Source: JASHPR01 sp963844655 (GTDB lineage: Bacteria > Actinomycetota > Actinomycetes > Streptosporangiales > Streptosporangiaceae). From it: a DNA stretch of 64,000 bases. Made by a program: the position numbers and the translations under genes. The stretch lies in assembly GCA_963844655.1 (NCBI GenBank), contig CAWJPA010000002.1, positions 186,001-250,000 of the forward strand, in the 5' to 3' direction. Positions 20,194 to 31,228 of this stretch are shown here, in pieces; the stretch's first letter is position 1; each line of letters begins with the position of its first letter. The notes beneath the pieces were generated by a model that was given only the letters and a program-made list of their open reading frames with translations, had not been told where the DNA came from and did not search any database.

Positions 20194-20724
20194 CTAATTC
20201 GGCCGCTGCAACGGGCGCACCGCGCGTCGCCGATGGCGCGCCGGCGCCCGGGCCTGCAGGCCGTGGTGCGGGTGGGCGGTGTCGCCCGGCAGCAGCCTGG
20301 CCACGCCCGCCGCCACCACCGGGGTGAGCTCCCAGAGGCCGGGGTGGCTCAGGGCCACGACCGGCCACCGCAGCGGCCAGGGATCCGCCACCCGCCAGTG
20401 ATACTGGCTCGCGCTGGCCCACTGGCCGCAGCGGCACGGCCGGCCCGACGCGGCGGCCGTGCAGACGCCGACCAGGCTGACCACGGCGACAATGCCGCCG
20501 GCCGCGGCGGCCGGATCGGCCGGGTTCCAGTCCGCGGCGGGATCGGCCGGGTTCCAGTCCGCGGCCGGGGCCGTGAGCTCGTCGCGGGCCCCGGGGTCGC
20601 CCCGGGCTGAGGCGTAGATGGCGACCGGCCCGCGGTAGCCGGTGTTCGCGACGCGGTTCAGGATCCCGGTGTGCCCGCGCGCGACCGCCCACGCCCAGGG
20701 CTGCCGGACGCTGAGGGCCTGCAC
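20194..20724 (-). CDS. ASCH-domain-like small protein
   Basis: A 176-residue protein starting VQALSVRQPWAWAVARGHTGILNRV. The opening ALSVRQPWAWAV plus TGYRGPVAIYASA is the ASCH/PUA-like pattern, normally an RNA- or nucleotide-binding barrel. IVAVVSLVGVC and YHWRVADPWPLRWPVVAL are further barrel strands. The usual family sequence has a Thr/Arg-containing W-N-R region; here it reads ILNRVANTGYRG. The GTG start has GGGAGG six bases upstream. A 27-base tandem duplication encodes two copies of AADWNPADP in the loop between strands. It lies upstream of dxs but 92 bp away. Confidence 0.7.
   Translation of the reverse strand: MQALSVRQPWAWAVARGHTGILNRVANTGYRGPVAIYASARGDPGARDELTAPAADWNPADPAADWNPADPAAAAGGIVAVVSLVGVCTAAASGRPCRCGQWASASQYHWRVADPWPLRWPVVALSHPGLWELTPVVAAGVARLLPGDTAHPHHGLQARAPARHRRRAVRPLQRPN
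20514..20570 (-). repeat. Two-copy 27-base tandem repeat inside the ASCH-like gene
   Basis: The block GGATCGGCCGGGTTCCAGTC with the following CCGCGG occurs twice in a row and encodes AADWNPADP twice. It keeps the frame and sits in a loop, so it is probably neutral replication slippage. Confidence 0.8.
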
Positions 20725-20883
20725 CAGCCGCCTCCCACCTGCTGACGTATGGCACGTTTTGGCGCACACGTTGCTAAAGACGCGATGCTGAACACACGTC
20801 AGAAACACGAGCAGGGTTCACAACTGCCCGGAAAATGTCTCCGGGGATCTCCCGGGCCCCGGCCAGGCCGCCGGGACCGGGGC

Positions 20884-22302
20884 TCACGCCCGCCGGGGTA
20901 ACCCGGGCAAGGTGCGGGCCCGGCCGGCCAGCACACCGGCCGAGAGCTGCACCACGGTCGTGCCCAGCAGCGCGATCACCGGGACATCCCAGCCGCCGGT
21001 CGCCGTGTGCAGGAACCCGACGGCCAGCGGGCCGCCCGTGGCGATCAGGTAGCCGACGCTCTGCGCAAACGCGGACAGGGAGGCCGACCCGGCCGGGTCG
21101 GGCGCGCGGGCCACAGTGAAGAAGATAGCCAGGCCGAGCGAGGCGCCCTGCCCGAGGCCGAGCAGCAGGGTCCAGACGAACGCGGTGCCGACCGGGGCGA
21201 GCAGCGCCCCGGTGAGGCCCACGGCACTGGCCAGCGCCGCCACCACGACTAGCACGCGCTGGTCACGGGCGCGATGTGCGAGCACCGGCATGAGCATGGC
21301 GGTGACCGCGTTGCCGAAGTTCATCAGCGCGAGCAGGTCGCCCGCGTGCTCGGGGCTCACGCCGCGGTCGCGGAACAGTGTGGGCAGCCAGGACAGCGCC
21401 GCGTAGTAGGTCAGGCTCTGCAGCCCCATGAACGCCGCGACCTGCCAGGCCAGCAGGTGCCGGTTCACCGGGGTCCGGCGGCCGGCCCGGTGACGGCCGG
21501 CCGTCCTGGGCGCGGGAAGATCCGGCGCGGCAAGATCCGCGAGATCCGCCACCGCGCCGGCCGGCGCCCGCCTGGCACCGCCCGCTCCCTCGTCCTCCGG
21601 CCCGGCCGGGCCCGGCCCAGTGCTCTCCGGTCCCGTGGCTCCCGGCACCGTGCGGTACCGGATCTGCGGCAGCCACGCCACCGCCGCCGCCAGGGCCGGC
21701 ACTGCCCACAGGCCGAGGGTGACCTGGACCGGCCAGCCGGCCACCGCCTTCGTCGACCCGGCCGCGGCCTGGTACACCGGGACCGCGATCAGCGCCCCGA
21801 CGACCGCGCCGCTGGACATGGTCAGCAGGTAGGCACCGATCAGCAGGCCCGCGCGGTCCGGGCGGCGCCGCTTGACCAGGCTGGGCAGCAGGACGTTCAT
21901 CAGCGCGATCGCGCCGCCCGCGAGCACCGTGCCGGGGAACAGCAGCACGCTGGGGTCGGATCCGCGCAGCAGCAGCCCCGCCGACAGCAGCAGCAGCGCG
22001 GCCAGCAGGATCCGCTCCTCGCCGAGCCTGCGGCTGAGCGGGGCGGCCAGCCCGGAGAACAGCCCGAAGCAGAGGACCGGGACCGCGGCGAGCGCGGCGA
22101 TCGCCCCCGAGGACAGGTGCAGCGCCGCGGCCAGCTCGGGAAAGACCGGCGGCAGCCCGGTGATCGAGGCCCGGAGGTTGACCGCGAGCGCCAGCATCCC
22201 GCCCACCAGCAGCGCCATACCCGCGGCCCGAACTGGCCGCCGCTCCGACGCCGCAGCTCCGGGCGGGGCCCCGGCCGTGCCGGGCAAGTCTGAATGGCGC
22301 AC
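20884..22302 (-). CDS. MFS transporter, CynX/NimT-like
   Basis: A 472-residue, about 12-helix permease. The N-terminal GMLALAVNLRASITGLPPVFPEL matches the CynX/NimT (cyanate or 2-nitroimidazole) branch of the major facilitator superfamily. The two halves are joined by a long Pro/Gly/Ala-rich cytoplasmic loop around residues 215-275. The second half carries LTYYAALSWLPTLFRDRG and LLLGLGQGASLGLAIFFTVAR. Substrate unknown; export of a small anion or drug is the usual role. Its start is 22 bases from the start of the divergent aromatic-pathway fusion gene, so the promoters must overlap. Confidence 0.88.
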   Translation of the reverse strand: MRHSDLPGTAGAPPGAAASERRPVRAAGMALLVGGMLALAVNLRASITGLPPVFPELAAALHLSSGAIAALAAVPVLCFGLFSGLAAPLSRRLGEERILLAALLLLSAGLLLRGSDPSVLLFPGTVLAGGAIALMNVLLPSLVKRRRPDRAGLLIGAYLLTMSSGAVVGALIAVPVYQAAAGSTKAVAGWPVQVTLGLWAVPALAAAVAWLPQIRYRTVPGATGPESTGPGPAGPEDEGAGGARRAPAGAVADLADLAAPDLPAPRTAGRHRAGRRTPVNRHLLAWQVAAFMGLQSLTYYAALSWLPTLFRDRGVSPEHAGDLLALMNFGNAVTAMLMPVLAHRARDQRVLVVVAALASAVGLTGALLAPVGTAFVWTLLLGLGQGASLGLAIFFTVARAPDPAGSASLSAFAQSVGYLIATGGPLAVGFLHTATGGWDVPVIALLGTTVVQLSAGVLAGRARTLPGLPRRA

Positions 22303-22324
22303 TCAAAGACGCTACCGTTGCCAG

Positions 22325-24418
22325 GTGACTGAGCAGCAGCCGGACATGGACAGCCTGCGGCAGGGCCTGGATGAGGTCGACAGCGGGATCGTGCGCCTGA
22401 TCGCGCAGCGCCGTGGCCTGATCGAGGCGATCGCCACGGTAAAAGAGCAATCGGACTCCGCCATCCAGGACTCCGACCGCGAGCGCCGGGTGCTCGACGG
22501 GGTCGTCGCCGTGGCCACCGATCTCGGCGTGTCCGCCAGCCTGGTGCGCACCATCTTCCGGGAGCTGATCAGCGATTCCGTGGCCCAGCAGGCCCGGCAC
22601 CTGAACGGGGACCAGGGCGGGAAGGTCCGGGTCGCGTTCCAGGGCGCGGCCCACGCCTACAGCGACGCGGCCGCGCAGAAGTACCTGGCGGGCCGCGGGC
22701 TCGACGGTGACCTGGCCGGCTTCCGCACGTTCCGCGAGGCCGCCGACGCGCTGCTGGCCGGCGACACCGACCTCGCGGTGCTGCCGATCGAGAACACCAC
22801 CGCCGGCAGCATCAACGAGGTCTACGCCCTGCTGCGGTCCCGCGACCTGTTCATCGTGGGCGAGGAGACGTGGAAGGTCGACCATTGCCTGGCCGCGGCC
22901 CAGGAGGTGCCGCTGTCCGCGCTGAGCCAGATCCTGTCCCACCCGCAGGGCCTCGAGCAGTGCTCCCAGTTCCTCCAGTCGCTGCCGAACGCCACGCCGA
23001 CCACGTACTTCGACACCGCGGGCGCGATGCAGGCGGTGGCGGCGGAGGGCGATCCGAGCATCGCCGCGATCGCGTCCCCGGAGGCCGCCGCCGCGTACGG
23101 GCTCGTGGTGCTGCGGCACGACATCTCGGATTCCCGGGACAACTTCACCAGGTTCGTGGTCCTTTCCCGCACCCCGACCACCGTCGACCTGCGGATTCCC
23201 TGCAAGACGAGCCTGATCCTGGTCACCGGGCACGAGGAGGGCGACCTGCTGCGGTGCCTGGAGGTGCTGTCCGGCAGCGGTCACTCGATGACCAAGCTCG
23301 AGTCCCGGCCGCGGCCCGGCCGGCCCTGGGAGTACATGTTCTTCCTCGACTTCGAGGGCAACGCCGCCGATCCCCGGACCGCGACCGCGCTGGACGAACT
23401 GCGCGCGGCGGCGCTGTTCGTCAAGATCCTCGGCAGCTACCCGGCCAAGGCCCTGCGGGCCCCGGTCCGGCCCGGCGGCCTCCCGGCCCAGGCGGCCGCC
23501 GGGCAGCCCGCGCCGCGCCCCGACTCCGCCACGCAGGACCCGGCCGAGATGCTGGAGGCGGTGGCCGCGGCGCCCCGGCCCACGGCGGGCCGGTCCCGGC
23601 ACTACAAGCTGGTGGACCGCGCCGCCCGGCAGGACGACACGCTGATCCGGGTCGGCGACGTGCTCGTCGGCGGGGACGGCTTCGTGGTCATGGCCGGGCC
23701 GTGCTCGGTCGAGAGCAGCGAGCAGATCGGCGCGACCGCCCGGTTCGTCCGCGACCATGGCGCACACGTGCTGCGCGGCGGCGTGTTCAAGCCGCGGACG
23801 TCGCCGTACGCGTTCCAGGGCCTCGGCTGGGAGGGGCTGGACCTGCTGGTCGCCGCGGGGCGCGAGGCCGGCCTGCCGGTGGTCACCGAGGTGATGGCCG
23901 TGGACCAGGTGCGGCGGATGGCGCAGGCCGCGGACATTCTCCAGGTCGGTGCGCGCAACATGCAGAACTTCGACCTGCTGCGCGAGCTCGGCAAGGTGGA
24001 CCGGCCGGTGCTGCTCAAGCGCGGCCTGTCCAGCACCATCGAGGAATGGCTGGCGGCCGCCGAGTATGTGGTCGCCCAGGGCAACCAGCAGGTCATCCTG
24101 TGCGAGCGCGGGATCAGGACGTTCGAGAGCGCCACCCGCAACACCCTCGACCTGTCCGCCGTGGTCGTGATCCGCGAGCGGTCGCACCTGCCGGTCATCG
24201 TCGACCCCAGCCACGGCACGGGCCTGCGCCGCTATGTCGCACCGATGGCCTGGGCGGCCCGCGCCGCGGGCGCCCACGGCCTGCTCATCGAGGTCCACCC
24301 CGAGCCGGAGAAGGCGCTATCCGACGCCGACCAGAGCCTGGCGTTCGACGAGTTCGCCGCGCTGATGAGCAAGCTCGGGGCGGTCCCGTCCGGCACCGTG
24401 CCGTCTGCTGCCGGCTAG
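22325..24418 (+). CDS. Chorismate mutase-prephenate dehydratase-ACT-DAHP synthase fusion
   Basis: A single 697-residue reading frame with four domains. Residues about 5-93 are an AroQ chorismate mutase (LRQGLDEVDSGIVRLIAQRR, DRER at 51-54, ISDSVAQQA). Residues about 101-280 are prephenate dehydratase (LPIENTTAGSINEVY, HPQG, catalytic TRF at 275-277). An ACT domain follows with ESRP at 326-329, the phenylalanine-binding motif. After an Ala/Pro linker (about 375-425) comes a type I-beta DAHP synthase (AGPCSVES at 457-464, KPRTSPY at 489-495, DPSHGTG near the end). It therefore carries the first shikimate step and the two steps from chorismate to phenylpyruvate. The GTG start has no strong SD; an ATG at residue 8 is an alternative. 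Feedback by phenylalanine is inferred. Confidence 0.92.
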   Translation: MTEQQPDMDSLRQGLDEVDSGIVRLIAQRRGLIEAIATVKEQSDSAIQDSDRERRVLDGVVAVATDLGVSASLVRTIFRELISDSVAQQARHLNGDQGGKVRVAFQGAAHAYSDAAAQKYLAGRGLDGDLAGFRTFREAADALLAGDTDLAVLPIENTTAGSINEVYALLRSRDLFIVGEETWKVDHCLAAAQEVPLSALSQILSHPQGLEQCSQFLQSLPNATPTTYFDTAGAMQAVAAEGDPSIAAIASPEAAAAYGLVVLRHDISDSRDNFTRFVVLSRTPTTVDLRIPCKTSLILVTGHEEGDLLRCLEVLSGSGHSMTKLESRPRPGRPWEYMFFLDFEGNAADPRTATALDELRAAALFVKILGSYPAKALRAPVRPGGLPAQAAAGQPAPRPDSATQDPAEMLEAVAAAPRPTAGRSRHYKLVDRAARQDDTLIRVGDVLVGGDGFVVMAGPCSVESSEQIGATARFVRDHGAHVLRGGVFKPRTSPYAFQGLGWEGLDLLVAAGREAGLPVVTEVMAVDQVRRMAQAADILQVGARNMQNFDLLRELGKVDRPVLLKRGLSSTIEEWLAAAEYVVAQGNQQVILCERGIRTFESATRNTLDLSAVVVIRERSHLPVIVDPSHGTGLRRYVAPMAWAARAAGAHGLLIEVHPEPEKALSDADQSLAFDEFAALMSKLGAVPSGTVPSAAG

Positions 24419-24437
24419 CCCCGTCCCCCGGGCTAGC
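24414..24437. terminator. Hairpin between the convergent aromatic-fusion and acnA genes
   Basis: GCTAGCCC at 24414-24421 pairs with GGGCTAGC at 24430-24437 over an 8-base C-rich loop. It covers the stop codon of the fusion gene and nearly the whole 19-base gap before the acnA stop. The position between convergent stops supports a bidirectional terminator; there is no U tract. Confidence 0.5.
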
Positions 24438-27227
<2,790 letters not shown>

Positions 27228-27402
27228 CGTCTGGCCTCCTGTCGCCATTCCTGCGTCCCGCGCTGTTCGCATCTTCCCGCAGCCGCGTTCGCCCATTCCT
27301 CTCGGGCCGCCCGCTACGCGACCCGTGGGCCTGACCCGCAGCCACTCGTGAAAGCACATCTGTTACGCCAGCGCCGGCGGTAACTCAATCCGCGCCGAGG
27401 TA

Positions 27403-27416
27403 TCTCGACGTCAAGC
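27403..27416. promoter_or_regulatory. Imperfect palindromic operator-like site, distal pair member 1
   Basis: TATCTCGACGTCAAGCTA at 27401-27418 shares an imperfect palindrome about GACGTC (27407-27412) with the perfect site 45 bases away. Both lie in the acnA upstream region. A dimeric regulator binding two sites about four helical turns apart is a reasonable reading. Confidence 0.5.
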
Positions 27417-27448
27417 TATCTCTGAAACCCAACCTAGCCCTGGTTTAT

Positions 27449-27460
27449 CTTGACGTCAAG
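27449..27460. promoter_or_regulatory. Perfect 12-bp palindrome upstream of acnA
   Basis: CTTGACGTCAAG is its own reverse complement and sits in TTTATCTTGACGTCAAGGTA, in an AT-richer island between the sedolisin terminator and acnA. With the related site at 27403-27416 it looks like a bipartite operator controlling acnA. The regulator is not in the window and I do not assign one. Confidence 0.6.
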
Positions 27461-27482
27461 GTACTCGGGCCCGAGCATGAAC

Positions 27483-27520
27483 GCGGGCCGCCGGGCTGGT
27501 GTCCCAGCCCAGCGGCCCGC
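27483..27520. terminator. Strong hairpin terminator of the sedolisin gene
   Basis: GCGGGCCGC and GGGCTGG at 27483-27491 and 27493-27499 pair with CCAGCCC and GCGGCCCGC at 27504-27510 and 27512-27520 over a TGTC loop. The single interruption is a C-A mismatch. It lies 12 bases beyond the stop of the sedolisin gene. No U tract follows, as is common in actinobacteria. Confidence 0.7.
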
Positions 27521-27531
27521 AGCCCGGATGG

Positions 27532-29598
27532 CTAGCCGGACGACGTGATCAGCGCCGCCATCCTTGGCGTGCCGATCCCGGTGGCCTCGTCGTAACCGGG
27601 GGTGGTCGGGAACCGGCCGTTGGTGGTCGCGGCCTGCTGCTTCGGGCCGACACCGGTGATGTCGTGGAAGTACCGACCCGGCTGGGCGCGGAACAGCTTG
27701 TACAGCAGCGGGTTGATGTTGCCGCTGCGATGGCGCTGGTAGCTGTCCCGGTCCGCGATGATCGCCGACCAGAGTGGCGTCGACAGGCTCGTGCCGCCGA
27801 TCCCGAACCAGCCCGGAGCGGGCTGGCTCCCGCTGAACGTCGCGCAGGTGCTTTCCGGTGTGCTCGCGCTGCCGGTGCAGAACTCGGCGTACGGGGTCCA
27901 CTCGTCGGCGTTGGCCGAGATGTCGGGCATCTCCCGGCACGGCGTGCCCTGGACGGCCAGCACACAGTGGGTCGTGCCGTTCGCGGTGGTAGTGAACGGG
28001 CTGTTCACCCCGCGGCCGCGCTGGTAGAAGGGACGGCTCCAGAACTGGCTGGACCCGCCGCCGCCCGCGCCGACGCCCGACCCGCTGCACCAGAAAAAGC
28101 CCGAGTTCCCGCCCTCGCTGGCCTTGCTGTTGCACAGGTTGTCCGGGTTCCAGACGGTCTCGACGCCGGCCGGGTAGGCCGGGTGCGGCCTGGTGCCGGG
28201 GTTGTCGCTCTCCAGCGACGTGCCGCCGACGCTGGTCACCCAGGGCTGCGCGGACGGGTCGTTGACGTTGACCCCGGTCGAGCCGTCGGCGTCGATGCAG
28301 TCGAAGGCGCCTGAGTCGCCCGACGAAGCGAACATGCTCTGCCCCTGCAGCGCCATCTGCTCGAAGACCATGTTCTCGGCCTGGGCGAAGACCGCGGGAA
28401 CATCGGCTTCACACTCACCCCAGCTGGAGCTGACCGACGACGCGAGGTCGTCGTGCGCGATGCGGGTGTACTCGTCGAGCACGGTCTGCCCGGTCTCGTC
28501 GTTGGGCGCGTTGTACACGACGACGCGGCTGACGTCGGGCGCGACCGACAGCTGCGTCTCAATGTCGGCGTCGACCTCGATGTCACCGGAGTAGCCGTTG
28601 AAGTCCGGCGGGCAGGTGTCGCCGACCGGGCAGGCCGGGTGCAGCGGGCCCCCGTCCACGATGACGTTCGTCAGCTTCGGGGTGTATCCGCGCCCGAAGA
28701 AATGGTGCGCGTACGTGGTGATGTCCGACGGCTGGTACGCCGACAGCTCGAACAGGCCGAGCGTGACGCCCGCGCCCTTGGCGCGCGATCCGGCGCGCGG
28801 GGCGCCGTAGATGGAGTTGGTCTGCGACGGCGTCAGGCCGCTGCAGGCCGGCCCGCCGCCGTAGCCGAACGGCAAGCTCGCCCCGTTGTTGACCAGGTTG
28901 AACAGCTGCTTCCGCGTGGGGTAGCCCGTCTCGCAGCTGGCCGACGAGGCCGAGGACGCGGCCGGCCTGCCCGATGGGCGGATGACCCCCTTCGCCCGCG
29001 CGACCATGGCGTGCGGCCGCACGGTGTTGGTCAGCCCGACCACGCCCATCACGCCGGCCGCCATGCTGCTCGGCATCCGCACGGCCGATGAGTTGGCGAA
29101 GTACCTGACGCCGCGGCGGCCGGAATACGTGCTCAGCGAGGTGCGGAACGCCGCCGTCACCTGCCGGCTCGACCCGGTGGCGCGCACCAGGAACGGTGAC
29201 GCGGTTGACCCGACCTCCAGGCCGCGGGAGTGCAGGTAGCTGTCCACTCTGGCCCGCTCTGCCGCGGACGGCGCGAAGCGCGCGTCGAACTGCCCCCGGG
29301 CCAGCCAGTGCTGGTAGCCGGCGCTGCCTGGGGTGTACACGGTGGCCAGCAGGCCGTTCAGCTGGGCCTGGTGCTGCGGCGCCAGCACCACCTCGACCGA
29401 CATCCGGGAACTGGTGAACTGCCCGGAGCTGGCGCTCGCGGCAGCCGGCACGCTGTCCCTCAGCGAGGTAAAGCCCGGCGTGGCGGACGGCGCCGCGGCC
29501 AGCGCCGCGGACGCGGTCAGCGCCCCACTTAACCCGCCGATCGCCAGTCCGGCGGCGCCGATCGCAACAGCACGTGTTGAACGGCGGATCAGACCCAT
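27532..29598 (-). CDS. Secreted S53 (sedolisin/kumamolisin) serine-carboxyl peptidase
   Basis: A 688-residue secreted acid protease. It opens with a signal peptide (MGLIRRSTRAVAIGAAGLAI, then an Ala-rich c-region). A pro-kumamolisin domain spans about residues 45-215 (VEVVLAPQHQAQLNGLL, GYQHWLARGQFDARFAP). The catalytic part has GDIEVDADIE (Glu and Asp of the triad, E-x-x-x-D spacing), SSSWGECE, SSGDSGAFDC (oxyanion Asp) and GGTSLSTPLWSAII (nucleophilic Ser). The C-terminal calcium-site region FHDITGVGP is present. Several Cys pairs suggest disulfides. Expression is probably monocistronic, ending in the hairpin at 27483-27520. Confidence 0.93.
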   Translation of the reverse strand: MGLIRRSTRAVAIGAAGLAIGGLSGALTASAALAAAPSATPGFTSLRDSVPAAASASSGQFTSSRMSVEVVLAPQHQAQLNGLLATVYTPGSAGYQHWLARGQFDARFAPSAAERARVDSYLHSRGLEVGSTASPFLVRATGSSRQVTAAFRTSLSTYSGRRGVRYFANSSAVRMPSSMAAGVMGVVGLTNTVRPHAMVARAKGVIRPSGRPAASSASSASCETGYPTRKQLFNLVNNGASLPFGYGGGPACSGLTPSQTNSIYGAPRAGSRAKGAGVTLGLFELSAYQPSDITTYAHHFFGRGYTPKLTNVIVDGGPLHPACPVGDTCPPDFNGYSGDIEVDADIETQLSVAPDVSRVVVYNAPNDETGQTVLDEYTRIAHDDLASSVSSSWGECEADVPAVFAQAENMVFEQMALQGQSMFASSGDSGAFDCIDADGSTGVNVNDPSAQPWVTSVGGTSLESDNPGTRPHPAYPAGVETVWNPDNLCNSKASEGGNSGFFWCSGSGVGAGGGGSSQFWSRPFYQRGRGVNSPFTTTANGTTHCVLAVQGTPCREMPDISANADEWTPYAEFCTGSASTPESTCATFSGSQPAPGWFGIGGTSLSTPLWSAIIADRDSYQRHRSGNINPLLYKLFRAQPGRYFHDITGVGPKQQAATTNGRFPTTPGYDEATGIGTPRMAALITSSG

Positions 29599-29965
29599 TC
29601 AGCCCCTCCTCGGCTTTTATGACAGAGCCCCTGCCAATTACCGGGGCTAAGCCTGGATCGCGCGGATCACCCATGTCAAGGCTGGTAAATCAGCCCTCTG
29701 AGCGACTTTTGTGGCATTCCGTTGGCAATCACTGCAACAACAGAACAAGAAATTGATACGGCCACCTGACGCCGCGCTTGCCCGCCCCGGTGCAGGGTAT
29801 CGCGGCCGGACCCGGAGGTCCCGCAGAAACGGCGCGTGGCGGTATCCGGGCGCCACTGCGCGACAGGATCGACGGGCCTTGGGCCGTAGGATCCGCGGGC
29901 CAGCGCACGGCCGCGCGGGCCCGGCACTAGCCTGGGCGGCTGCTGGCCAAATCGGAGGAGAACCC
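29599..29965. other. Intergenic region, 367 bases, divergent promoter space
   Basis: It separates the starts of the sedolisin gene (leftward) and fumarylacetoacetase (rightward). The section 29690-29765 is AT-richer and probably holds promoters. No clear -35/-10 pair or operator is seen, and open frames here lack protein character. Confidence 0.5.
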
Positions 29966-31207
29966 ATGGCGCTGATCCAGGCGGCGAACTGGCTCGGGGT
30001 CGAGCCCGGCCATCCGTTCGGGCTGCAGACGCTCCCTTACGGCTCGTTCACCACCCGGGACCGGCCACACCAGCCCCGGGCCGGGGTGGCGATCGGTGAC
30101 CGGGTGCTCGACCTCACCACCGCGATGGACCGGCTGTTCGCCGGGCGGGCCGACCTGTTCGCCACCGGCAATCTCGACGTCTTCCTCGGCGCCGGCGACC
30201 TGGCCTGGAGCCAGGTCCGCGAGGCGATCACGGCCTGGCTCAGCCGGGACCATTTCCGCGACGCGATCGAGGACCTGCTGGTGCCGGCCGCGCAGGCCGC
30301 GATGCGGCTGCCGTTCACCGTCGCCGACTATGTCGACTTCTACGCGTCGGAGAACCATGCCAGCAACGTGAGCCAGATCTTCCGGCCCGGATCCGGCCTG
30401 AGCCAGAACTGGCGGCACCAGCCGATCGGGTATCACGGCCGGGCCGGCACGGTGATCGTGTCCGGCACCCCGGTGCGCCGGCCGTACGGGCAGTACCGGC
30501 CGGCCGGGGCCGACAGGCCGGTCTTCGCCCCGTCGGCCCGGCTCGACTTCGAGGCCGAACTCGGCTTCGTGGTCGGTTTCGAGGCCCTCGTGGGCGAGCC
30601 GGTGCGGATCGACAGGTTCCGCGAGCACGTGCTCGGCGTCTGCCTGGTCAACGACTGGTCCGCCCGCGACGTGCAGACCTGGGAGATGGCGCCGCTCGGC
30701 CCGTTCCTCGGCAAGTCGTTCGCCACCACGGTCTCCCCCTGGGTGGTCCCGCTGGCCGCCCTGGAGCACGCCCGGGTGCGCCCGCCGTCGCGTGATACCG
30801 AGCTGCTCCCCTACCTCACCGAGACGGCGGACTGGGGCCTGGACATCGACTTCGAGGTCAGCCTCAACGGCCAGGTCATCTCGCGCCCGCCGTACGCCAC
30901 CATGCACTGGAGCCCGGCGCAGATGCTGGCCCACATGACCGTGAACGGGGCGTGCCTGCGGACCGGTGACCTGTACGCGTCCGGCACGGTCAGCGGGCCC
31001 GAGCCCGGCCAGCGCGGCTGCCTGCTCGAGCTGTCCTGGGGCGGCGCGGAGCCGCTCACGCTGCCCGACGGCACCACCCGTGCCTGGCTCGAGGACAGCG
31101 ACGAGCTGCTCATCACGGCCACGGCCGCCGGGCCGGAGGGCACGCGCATCGGCCTCGGCGACGCCCACGGCCAGATCATGCCCGCCATCGACCCCACGGT
31201 GGACTAA
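29966..31207 (+). CDS. fahA: Fumarylacetoacetase
   Basis: A 413-residue hydrolase of tyrosine/homogentisate catabolism, cleaving 4-fumarylacetoacetate to fumarate and acetoacetate. VADYVDFYASENHASNVSQIFRP carries the first metal Asp; GYHGRAGTVIVSGTPVRRP, LDFEAELGFVVG (metal Glu pair) and CLVNDWSARDVQTWEMAPLGPFLGKSF (metal Asp and catalytic Lys/Gln) follow in the standard order. TMHWSPAQMLAHMTVNGA and GTVSGPEPGQRGCLLELSWGG are also characteristic. The ATG has CGGAGGAG 8 bases upstream. No other homogentisate-pathway gene is adjacent. Confidence 0.95.
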   Translation: MALIQAANWLGVEPGHPFGLQTLPYGSFTTRDRPHQPRAGVAIGDRVLDLTTAMDRLFAGRADLFATGNLDVFLGAGDLAWSQVREAITAWLSRDHFRDAIEDLLVPAAQAAMRLPFTVADYVDFYASENHASNVSQIFRPGSGLSQNWRHQPIGYHGRAGTVIVSGTPVRRPYGQYRPAGADRPVFAPSARLDFEAELGFVVGFEALVGEPVRIDRFREHVLGVCLVNDWSARDVQTWEMAPLGPFLGKSFATTVSPWVVPLAALEHARVRPPSRDTELLPYLTETADWGLDIDFEVSLNGQVISRPPYATMHWSPAQMLAHMTVNGACLRTGDLYASGTVSGPEPGQRGCLLELSWGGAEPLTLPDGTTRAWLEDSDELLITATAAGPEGTRIGLGDAHGQIMPAIDPTVD

Positions 31208-31228
31208 GAGCCGCCGCCCGGGCCGCGT

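Noticed and set aside
21263..24298. Very long open frame (about 1000 codons) on the minus strand
   Set aside because: It runs antisense to the aromatic-pathway fusion gene and through the MFS gene in another frame. The product is Arg/Gly/His-rich with no family character; long shadow frames are common at this GC content.
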